DNA of 64,000 bases. It comes from Brevibacterium zhoupengii (GTDB lineage: Bacteria > Actinomycetota > Actinomycetes > Actinomycetales > Brevibacteriaceae). The notes beneath the pieces were generated by a model that saw nothing but the letters and a program-made list of their open reading frames with translations, had not been told where the DNA came from and did not search any database. Positions 16,884-23,229 of this stretch are shown here, piece by piece; within the stretch, counting starts at the first letter, position 1; the number at the start of each line of letters is the position of its first letter. The stretch covers positions 2,232,001 through 2,296,000 of the forward strand of contig NZ_CP088298.1 of assembly GCF_021117425.1 (NCBI RefSeq), in the 5' to 3' direction. The position numbers and the translations under genes are program-made.

Positions 16884-18293
16884 ATGAAGACAGTTGCTGC
16901 CTACGTGCGGATCTCGATGGACGTCTCGGGTGAGAGGTGGGGCGTCGAGACGCAGCGCCGAAAGATCAATGAACTGTCCAACGCCCGCGACTGGCAGATC
17001 GCGGCGTGGTATGAGGACAACGATGTGTCGGCGTCGAAACCGCGCGGTCCGCAGTCGGACTGGGTGCGGATGCTCCGAGACGCCGAGGCAGGCCGTTTCG
17101 AGCTGGTGGTCGCCGTGGATGTGGATCGGCTCCTGCGCTCGACACGCGACATGAACGATCTCATCGACACAGGCGTGAACTTCGCGACTGTGGACGGCGA
17201 GATCGACGCTTCGACGGCGGACGGCGAGATGCGGGCATCGTTCCTCGCGATGCTCGCCCGATTCGAAACGCGCCGGAAGTCCGAGCGGCAGCTCAGGTCC
17301 AACGAGCGACGAAGGGCCGAGGGCATCCCTGTATCAGCCTGGACGCCGTTCGGCTGGACGAAGGACGGGAAGGTCATCCCCGAGCAGGCGGCGGCGGTGC
17401 GGAAGGCGTTCGATGACTTTCTCGGCGAGCCGTCGGTGTCGATCCGTCGCATCCGCGAGGATCTAAACATCGCAGGGCACCGCACGGCCCGCGGGTCGGA
17501 GTTCTCCGCCGATGCGGTGAGGTACCTGCTGGCGAATCCGCTCTACGCTGGCTTCATTGAGAAGCACACGACCGGTGAACTGTACCCGGTCAAGGGTGAT
17601 GCGTTCCCGCCCATCGTCAGGGAGCAGACGTGGCGGGCGGCCGTGGCGAAGCTGGAGGACAACGTGCGGAGGTCGGCGAGGCAGGGCAACCAGCCGAAGC
17701 ACCTCCTGTCTACCATCGGGCTGTGCGGGAAGTGTGAGGGGACGCTTGTGTCGGGGACGAACAGCCGCGGCCTGCCGACCTACAGGTGCGGTGCGCACTT
17801 CCACCTCTCTCGCCAGCGCGAACCCGTGGATGCGATGGTCACGGAGGCCGTGCTCACGCGGTTGTCGTCGGTGGACGTACACGACCTGGTGGTGCCAGTC
17901 GATGACGACGGCCCGAACCGCGAGGAGCTACTGTCTGAGCGGAACGCGCTGGTGGAGCGGGTGAAGGAGCTGAGCCCGCTGCTGGGCGACGTGAGCCAGC
18001 CCGTCCTCGAGATTACCGGGGCCATCAATGACGTGAAGGCCCGCATCGATGAGATCGACGGGGAGTTGCTCGACCGTTCGGTGTCGGTGGTGGCGAAGCT
18101 GCTGGCCGACGTGGACGATCCGGTTGGTACCGCGGAGCGCCGGGCTGCTGTCGAGCTGAGATGGGAGGCTCTCGACATGGATCGCCGCCGGATGCTCGTG
18201 GACGAGCTGATGACAGTGACCGTCGAGCCAATCAGTCCTGGTCATGTGCGGTTCGACCCCGACCTTATTCGGATAGAGCCTCGTCGCGACTGA
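16884..18293 (+). CDS. int: Large serine recombinase (integrase of the element)
   Basis: A 469-residue protein starting 29 bp inside the left end of the element. The N-terminal resolvase domain begins V-A-A-Y-V-R-I-S-M-D with the candidate catalytic Ser in R-I-S, followed by Q-R-R-K-I-N and V-D-V-D-R-L-L-R. A recombinase domain follows (near residues 150-260, with A-D-A-V-R-Y-L-L-A-N-P-L-Y-A-G-F). A zinc ribbon comes next (C-G-K-C-E-G near residue 280 and a later Cys in Y-R-C-G-A-H), then a coiled-coil tail. This is the layout of phiC31/TndX-type integrases, which cut at a 2-bp core without tRNA sites. I chose the ATG at 16884; earlier frame belongs to the split monooxygenase. Confidence 0.93.
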   Translation: MKTVAAYVRISMDVSGERWGVETQRRKINELSNARDWQIAAWYEDNDVSASKPRGPQSDWVRMLRDAEAGRFELVVAVDVDRLLRSTRDMNDLIDTGVNFATVDGEIDASTADGEMRASFLAMLARFETRRKSERQLRSNERRRAEGIPVSAWTPFGWTKDGKVIPEQAAAVRKAFDDFLGEPSVSIRRIREDLNIAGHRTARGSEFSADAVRYLLANPLYAGFIEKHTTGELYPVKGDAFPPIVREQTWRAAVAKLEDNVRRSARQGNQPKHLLSTIGLCGKCEGTLVSGTNSRGLPTYRCGAHFHLSRQREPVDAMVTEAVLTRLSSVDVHDLVVPVDDDGPNREELLSERNALVERVKELSPLLGDVSQPVLEITGAINDVKARIDEIDGELLDRSVSVVAKLLADVDDPVGTAERRAAVELRWEALDMDRRRMLVDELMTVTVEPISPGHVRFDPDLIRIEPRRD

Positions 18294-18295
18294 CT

Positions 18296-18335
18296 CATTA
18301 CTCGACTCACCATTGCAATGGTGAGTCGAGTAATG
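18296..18335. repeat. 40-bp perfect palindrome after the recombinase gene
   Basis: Bases 18296-18315 and 18316-18335 are exact inverted copies with no loop, centred on CATTG-CAATG. It starts 3 bases after the recombinase stop. No T-run follows, so it could be a transcription barrier, a dimeric protein operator for the following leader RNA, or an origin-type cruciform. Confidence 0.9.
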
Positions 18336-18339
18336 GGAG

Positions 18340-18565
18340 AATGGTTGCAGAAGCGAATGGACGGCGCTTCGTGGTCCGCGGGGGCAGCGAAGTGGCACGT
18401 CCCCGGGCAGGTAAACGGAGTGAACCTCGCGTGAGTGAGGGTGCGACACCCCCGGTGAACTGAAAGCAACCCCCGACGGGCAGGCCACCGTCGAACGTCT
18501 GACCGAGAGGTCGCCGAGAGTGAGGGCTCTCGGAACTCCCGAAGATCTATCTTCGGGAGATTTTT
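18340..18565 (+). ncRNA. Candidate structured leader RNA ending in a terminator/SD-sequestering hairpin
   Basis: About 225 bases without an ORF but with a chain of local hairpins: 18365-18371 with 18388-18394; GGGTG/CACCC (18439-18443, 18447-18451); CGACGG/CCGTCG (18474-18479, 18488-18493); CCGAGAG/CTCTCGG (18514-18520, 18527-18533); and a 10-bp stem 18536-18545/18550-18559 with loop TCTA followed by ATTTTT. The last hairpin has terminator form, and its 3' arm holds GGGAG, the only ribosome-binding site of the gene starting at 18566. I do not recognise the RNA family. The arrangement fits cis-acting control of the two small genes behind it. Confidence 0.6.
18536..18565 (+). terminator. Terminator-type hairpin overlapping the ribosome-binding site of the next gene
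   Basis: 10-bp perfect stem, loop TCTA (18546-18549), and T5 ending exactly at the ATG at 18566. GGGAG at 18555-18559 lies inside the 3' arm, so folding would both end transcription and block translation. Confidence 0.75.
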
Positions 18566-18775
18566 ATGTCCACGATGGACACTCTCACGGTCAAGGCCTC
18601 TCACCCTGACCTCGACCAGGACGAGAACCCGGTCATTCTCGACAGGGACCTCGATCCCGTCATCGCCGCCGCGCGTGCCGCTGGTCGCCTGGCTGGCAAG
18701 CGCCTCGCTCACACGCCCCTGACCCCGCGCCAGCGCGCCGTGGTCGCCTCCGTGCTGGGAGGTGGTGCCCGATGA
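18566..18775 (+). CDS. Small protein of the element, unknown function
   Basis: A 69-residue protein. The first half is acidic (D-P-D-L-D-Q-D-E-N), the second half is Ala/Arg-rich and helical, ending L-T-P-R-Q-R-A-V-V-A-S-V-L-G-G-G. No domain is recognised. It starts directly after the leader hairpin and overlaps the next gene by ATGA, so the two are made together. A second ATG lies three codons in. Position between integrase and rep suggests a regulatory or partner role for replication; that is inference only. Confidence 0.6.
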   Translation: MSTMDTLTVKASHPDLDQDENPVILDRDLDPVIAAARAAGRLAGKRLAHTPLTPRQRAVVASVLGGGAR

Positions 18776-19020
18776 GTGCTAATTCCGCCGCATTTGATCA
18801 CGTCGCCGGGTTCCGCTGGCGTCAGGGCGACCCCACTCTCGCCGACGCCGAGGCCCGCCTCTGCGACCTCGGATTGCTCCGTTCGGTTCTGGAGGAGGTC
18901 GTCGAACTGACGGTCACCGACGCTCGCGCCGACGGCGTGACCTGGGCCAGGATTGGCGACGCCCTCGGCGTCACGCACCAGGCTGTCATCAAGCGCTACG
19001 GCAAGGGTGGTGGTCTCTGA
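18772..19020 (+). CDS. Small helix-turn-helix protein of the element
   Basis: An 82-residue protein. Residues 50-80 read A-D-G-V-T-W-A-R-I-G-D-A-L-G-V-T-H-Q-A-V, a clear helix-turn-helix of the kind seen in small actinobacterial plasmid proteins. The N-terminal half is predicted helical. It is coupled to the previous gene by ATGA and lies just upstream of the origin-like region, so it may control rep or act at the origin. No start alternative is better than the ATG at 18772. Confidence 0.68.
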   Translation: MSANSAAFDHVAGFRWRQGDPTLADAEARLCDLGLLRSVLEEVVELTVTDARADGVTWARIGDALGVTHQAVIKRYGKGGGL

Positions 19021-19354
19021 TGCGCGTCCGCATGCCCGGCTCCACCACCCTGACCCCCAACCGAGCGTGCGCAGCGCGCGAGGGCGGGAGCCTCCGACGT
19101 ACTTCTCCCGTGAAGAGTTTCCGTACTCCTGCCACCAAATGGCGCGTAGCGTGTGTTCCTACGCACGGGGGGCTCAAGCTTGCCGATAGCCCCCCGTGCT
19201 ACAACATGCCTGGTCAGATCGTGTTTCGGCATTGCTCTCAGTGCTATCTCGACGCCAGTCTCAGCCGTCTCAGCAGCACTTTCGACGCGCGCCATTACGC
19301 GCGCCATTTGATTGGGCATGCAGGTAATGGCGCGTGCTTCGGGCGGTGGTCGTG
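19021..19354. other. Origin-like region of the element (hairpin and iterons)
   Basis: A 334-bp stretch with no supported gene. It holds a perfect 12-bp inverted repeat (19163-19174 with 19188-19199) around a 13-base loop. A 12-bp sequence, ACGCGCGCCATT, is tandemly repeated exactly at 19285-19296 and 19297-19308. The core of the same motif recurs in inverted orientation at 19137-19147 and 19325-19335. Position directly before rep, plus a cruciform and iterons, matches the double-strand origins of rolling-circle plasmids. The nick site is not identified. Confidence 0.6.
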
Positions 19355-20845
19355 ATGAACGACACCGCTACGAAGCACAGCGGTCCCAGCGGCCGGAAGC
19401 CGTCGGCGTACGTGACGTTCACGCAGCAGCTCAAGCCGGAGTTCTGGCCGGACTGGGATGTGGCGCTGATCTTGTCGGGCGACGTGCGCGCGATCGGCGA
19501 GGAGGTCGTGCGCCGGTACGAGGCCGTGGGTGGTGACTGCCAGGGGTTCTGGATCATCAAGCACGACAAGGACGTGCTTGCGGACGGATGCCCGAAGGAC
19601 GATCACGTGCACGTGGTGCTCCAGCAGAGCCCCGGCCGGAAGGTCGAGGGGAAGCTCCAGTGCACCGCGATGGATCAGGCGTTCGGCTTCGGCGGCAAGA
19701 GCATCGTGAAGGGCCCGCCCCGTGGCGGTCGCATCGAGAACGCTCACGGCTATCTGATCCACGCCAAGGACCCGGACAAGCACCAGTACGGCGTCGAGGA
19801 AGTCATCTCGCTTCGAGGGAAGGACTACGCCGAGATCGAAGCTGAACACCGCGACGCCTGGGCTCGCCGCGCCGTGATCGGCCGTAAGGCCGCGATCCCG
19901 ATGAAGGAGTGGGCGGAACTGGGCGACACACTCGTGCAGAAAGTGCTCGACGGCGAGGTCGATGAGCTGAACATCCTCCGCGATAAGACGCTGATGGATA
20001 TCTACACGCGCAATGAGATGAAGGTGAACCTGGCGCTGAAGAACCGTGCCAAGCGCGAGATGCTCTTCGAAGTCGAGAAGCTCCGGGCTGGGGTTTTCCA
20101 GAAGACGGTCATTTGGGCGATGGGCGCGAGCGATCAGGGCAAGAGCTACTTGGTCGAGTCGATCGCCGCGGAGCTGTCGGCTTCGCTGGATTGGTCGGTT
20201 TTCCGCGCCACGGCGAAGAATGGACCGGACGACTACAACGGCGAGTCGATCTTCATGATGAACGAGCCGAGTTCGCGAGTCATGGAGTGGGCCGACTTCC
20301 TCCAGCTGCTCGATCCACGCCAGGCCGGCCCGATCTCGGCTCGCTACGCCAACAAGCGCGATGCGGCCCCGCGGCTGATCCTCATCGCCGTCGCGGTCGA
20401 TCCCGTCGAGTTCGGATTCTTCGTTCCGGGCAAGCGCTCGTCTGGTGACTCCTTGGATCAGCTCGTGCGTCGCCTCACGCTGATGGTCGAGGCGCGCAAG
20501 GTCGACGGTGAGCCGCACTACACCGTGAGCACGGTTGGGGAGAATCTGCCCCGGGAGCGAGTGATTTCGATTCCCGGTGGCGTCGATAGCTCTCGTTCCG
20601 AGCGGGTGACGATTGGCTACGGGGAGTCCGTCACGATCAAGGACCTCGATCATGCCTCTGCCGTGGATGTTGTGCTGGGCGAGGTGGCGAAGAGGTCGCC
20701 CGACGCGGGTCTGGTGGTCGAGGAGGCGCGTCGATTCTCGGCTCACGCCGAGGACCAGCAGGCACGTTCGCTGCTCAGTGAGCTCGTGGCCCGTGGCGTC
20801 ATCACCGGCGAGACGCCGGCACTCGCCAAAGGAGGTGCGGCATGA
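19355..20845 (+). CDS. rep: Replication initiator: HUH endonuclease fused to SF3-type helicase
   Basis: A 496-residue protein. The N-terminal third is a Rep_2/pMV158-like HUH nuclease: H-D-K-D-V, then D-H-V-H-V-V-L (the metal-binding H-x-H) and H-G-Y-L-I-H-A-K-D-P-D-K-H-Q-Y with the candidate catalytic Tyr. The middle part is a P-loop ATPase with Walker A G-A-S-D-Q-G-K-S-Y and a hydrophobic Walker B-like strand I-F-M-M-N-E. This HUH plus superfamily-3 helicase layout is that of CRESS-DNA virus Reps and of related bacterial plasmid Reps. It should nick the origin and unwind it. The ATG at 19355 fits best; an in-frame GTG lies at 19334. It overlaps mobC by ATGA. Confidence 0.85.
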   Translation: MNDTATKHSGPSGRKPSAYVTFTQQLKPEFWPDWDVALILSGDVRAIGEEVVRRYEAVGGDCQGFWIIKHDKDVLADGCPKDDHVHVVLQQSPGRKVEGKLQCTAMDQAFGFGGKSIVKGPPRGGRIENAHGYLIHAKDPDKHQYGVEEVISLRGKDYAEIEAEHRDAWARRAVIGRKAAIPMKEWAELGDTLVQKVLDGEVDELNILRDKTLMDIYTRNEMKVNLALKNRAKREMLFEVEKLRAGVFQKTVIWAMGASDQGKSYLVESIAAELSASLDWSVFRATAKNGPDDYNGESIFMMNEPSSRVMEWADFLQLLDPRQAGPISARYANKRDAAPRLILIAVAVDPVEFGFFVPGKRSSGDSLDQLVRRLTLMVEARKVDGEPHYTVSTVGENLPRERVISIPGGVDSSRSERVTIGYGESVTIKDLDHASAVDVVLGEVAKRSPDAGLVVEEARRFSAHAEDQQARSLLSELVARGVITGETPALAKGGAA

Positions 20846-21432
20846 GCGCCGAACTCGATGCGCGCCTCCAGGGGGTCGAGGGGGACGCAGTCCCCTCGCA
20901 AGCAGGGCTGGAGGACACGAGCGTCAGCGAAGTGTCCGACAGGCCTACTGCTTGCCACCCTGGCGTACAGGTGGAGCAGCAGACCGACTCCCAGATGAAG
21001 ACCGGTCGGGCTGATGCGGAGGCTGTGCGCCAGAGTCACGGCGGCGCGAAGCGTCGTCGTGGCAGCGGTGGGCGACTCGATACCCGCTTCGACGACGCCA
21101 CGCTCGGGGCGCTTCGCACTCGTGCGGAGCGGCTCGGGCTGGCTCCGAGCACGTGGGTGCGGACCGTCGTGCGTGACGCGCTGCATGGCGCGCGGAGTGA
21201 GGAGCTGGACGCCGCCGTCGCGGCGCATCTGCTCGGGATCGAGGCGCGCGTGCAGGCGTCGGTGGATGCTCGCGAGCTGGCCGCCCAGGTGCGCCCGCTG
21301 GCGATCAACGTCAACGATTTGGACCGCCGCGCGCGGGCCGGTGAAGCGGTGGCGCTCTCCGCGGAGGTGCCAGAGCTGATCGAGCTGGTGCGCGAGGTCC
21401 GCGAGCTGCTCGGGGATCGGACGGCCTCATGA
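20842..21432 (+). CDS. mobC: MobC-like relaxosome accessory protein
   Basis: A 196-residue protein. The first 75 residues look disordered. Residues 78-120 contain R-F-D-D-A-T-L-G-A-L-R-T-R-A and L-G-L-A-P-S-T-W-V-R-T-V-V-R-D-A-L, the ribbon-helix-helix-like segment of mobilization proteins. The C-terminal half is helical (V-P-E-L-I-E-L-V-R-E-V-R-E-L-L). In such systems this partner binds oriT and loads the relaxase. Both ends overlap neighbours by ATGA (rep before, relaxase after). oriT is not located. Confidence 0.7.
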   Translation: MSAELDARLQGVEGDAVPSQAGLEDTSVSEVSDRPTACHPGVQVEQQTDSQMKTGRADAEAVRQSHGGAKRRRGSGGRLDTRFDDATLGALRTRAERLGLAPSTWVRTVVRDALHGARSEELDAAVAAHLLGIEARVQASVDARELAAQVRPLAINVNDLDRRARAGEAVALSAEVPELIELVREVRELLGDRTAS

Positions 21433-22703
21433 GCACCACGCGCTACAGCCCGAGCACCAGCGCCGCCGACACGGAGCGCTACATCCGGGGCAAGGAGGAC
21501 GAGCGTGGGGTCGCGATCACGTGCGACGTGCCGGGAGGCCCCGGCGCGTTCGCTCGCCGCGCTCAGGCTCTGACGCAGAACACCAAGCGGAATGTCGAGG
21601 CGCTGCACTACCGCCAGTCGTTCAGCGACGAGGAGTTCGACCCGAAGAACCCGGAGGATGTGCAGCGGGTGAACGATCTGGGCTACCAGCTCGCGAAGAG
21701 GATGCACCCCGATTCGGACTGCCTTGTGGTGACGCACACCGATGGACGGGGCGGCAAGGCCCACAATCACGTCTTGGTCGTCAATCACAACAACAGGACC
21801 GGGAAGGCGCTCTCGGACTACCGCACGTTCCACGACCGCAAGGCCGGGAGCCAGCGGGGCGTGCAGTCGGTGAACGACGAGCTGATGCGCGAGCACGGGC
21901 TCTCAGTTGTGAAGACGCTGGAGTACGCGCCGAAGGACTGGGAGCTGCGTCGCGAGGATTTCGCCGAGGGCGGCCTCGACCGCGAGATGGGCGACCGGAT
22001 GAGCGCCGCTTTGGCCGATCCCCGTGCGACGGACAAGGCCGGCCTCGAAGCCGTGATCGAAGATCAGAACCAGCAGCTCGGCGACGACGGCGACCGGGTG
22101 CCGCGGATGCGACTGCGCACGGCAGTCAGCAAGCGGGGCAAGAACGTCGGCAGGGAGACCTGGACGCTCTACATCGAGGACCGCAGGGGCGAGTCCGGGC
22201 GCGCCGAGCGCCGCAAGCGCACGAGCGCGCTCTCGGCGGACTTCACGCCGGAGGGCGCACAGGCGTTCTTAGACTACCACCAGCAGCAGGAGGAGCAGGA
22301 ACATGAGCGCAGCGCTCGAGAGGCTGAAGCAGCAGAACGAGCAGAGCGGATCGCCGCAGCAGCTCGGCAGTGCCGAGACGACGGAGACCTTGAGCTCGAT
22401 CCTCGCCGCCGCCGAGGCGCAGAACGCGAGGATCGACCGGCTGACCGAGGGGCAGAAGAAGCTCGCGGGCTTCGTGAAGGTCATGGACGAGGAGATGAGC
22501 AAGCAGATCGACCGGGCGTCGATCTCGCAGACGTCCGTCAGCACGTCGCCGCAGATCGAGAGTGTCGAGAGCAGGCTGAGCGAGATCGAGAACACGCTCG
22601 GCGAGTTCGTGCAGAGTCTCGACGGGAAGCGACTGAGTGCCGCCTCGCAGAGCTTGATCGTCGAGGCGCAGAAGAATCACGCGGCTACAGCCTCGGCGAT
22701 TGA
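21429..22703 (+). CDS. mobA: Relaxase (mobilization nuclease)
   Basis: A 424-residue protein. The nuclease region lies in residues 1-160, with an early Tyr (T-E-R-Y-I-R-G) as candidate nucleophile and D-G-R-G-G-K-A-H-N-H-V-L-V-V-N near residue 112, the H-x-H metal motif of the Relaxase/MobA-VirD2 (MOBP-like) family. The part after about residue 290 is Arg/Glu/Ala-rich and low in complexity, and its DNA also encodes mobB in another frame for 401 bp. It would nick oriT and pilot the strand in conjugative mobilization. Coupled to mobC by ATGA. Confidence 0.85.
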   Translation: MSTTRYSPSTSAADTERYIRGKEDERGVAITCDVPGGPGAFARRAQALTQNTKRNVEALHYRQSFSDEEFDPKNPEDVQRVNDLGYQLAKRMHPDSDCLVVTHTDGRGGKAHNHVLVVNHNNRTGKALSDYRTFHDRKAGSQRGVQSVNDELMREHGLSVVKTLEYAPKDWELRREDFAEGGLDREMGDRMSAALADPRATDKAGLEAVIEDQNQQLGDDGDRVPRMRLRTAVSKRGKNVGRETWTLYIEDRRGESGRAERRKRTSALSADFTPEGAQAFLDYHQQQEEQEHERSAREAEAAERAERIAAAARQCRDDGDLELDPRRRRGAEREDRPADRGAEEARGLREGHGRGDEQADRPGVDLADVRQHVAADRECREQAERDREHARRVRAESRREATECRLAELDRRGAEESRGYSLGD

Positions 22704-23166
22704 GAAGCTCCAGGCACAGGCCGACGAGAGCAAGGCTTTGGTGAGCAAGGTCGGCGGAGCCGTGCAGCGCATCGAGAAGCGGACCGAGGAGCGCGTGCAG
22801 AAGGCTGTCGAGCAGGTCACCGGGGAGGCCGGGCAGGTCGTCACGGCAAACCTCGACGCTTCGAACGAGCGGGCCGAGCAGATCATCGCGACGACTGCGC
22901 GGCTGGAGGCCCGTCAGCTGTGGTCGTCCGCCGCAGCGATGTGCCTCGTTCTCCTGCCAGTCGCTGTGATCGTCGCCGGGCTCTGGATGGCCGTCGCCGG
23001 GCTCATCACGGGCGCTCAGTGGGCGCTCGACGTGGACGGGAGTACGTGGCTCGGCATCGGGCGCTGGCTCGTGGTCGCCGTGGGCCTCGCCGGGCTTGGA
23101 TATGGCTTCTTTGTGTCTATCCGCCGAGTCGCACAGATCGTAGGTACCTGGACGAAGCGACGGTAG
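22303..23166 (+). CDS. mobB: MobB-like coiled-coil membrane protein overlapping the relaxase gene
   Basis: A 287-residue protein starting inside the relaxase gene and running 463 bp beyond it. Residues 1-205 are a long polar, heptad-rich region (coiled coil expected). Two hydrophobic segments follow, near residues 209-235 (M-C-L-V-L-L-P-V-A-V-I-V-A-G-L-W) and 250-272, and a basic tail. Nested or overlapping membrane mob genes are known from ColE1-type mobB. A likely role is to hold the relaxosome at the membrane or the helper's coupling protein. Codon pattern and the beyond-overlap part argue that this frame is real. Confidence 0.75.
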   Translation: MSAALERLKQQNEQSGSPQQLGSAETTETLSSILAAAEAQNARIDRLTEGQKKLAGFVKVMDEEMSKQIDRASISQTSVSTSPQIESVESRLSEIENTLGEFVQSLDGKRLSAASQSLIVEAQKNHAATASAIEKLQAQADESKALVSKVGGAVQRIEKRTEERVQKAVEQVTGEAGQVVTANLDASNERAEQIIATTARLEARQLWSSAAAMCLVLLPVAVIVAGLWMAVAGLITGAQWALDVDGSTWLGIGRWLVVAVGLAGLGYGFFVSIRRVAQIVGTWTKRR

Positions 23167-23229
23167 CCCGGACCTGACCACGTTCGGCAAGGTGAGCCTG
23201 CGATCTGAGGGCACCGAGTAGTGAGGGGC

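Noticed and set aside
22703..23166. Transposase or insertion-sequence ends near the mob genes
   Set aside because: No terminal inverted repeats, transposase motif or target duplication were seen; the only recombination gene is the serine recombinase.
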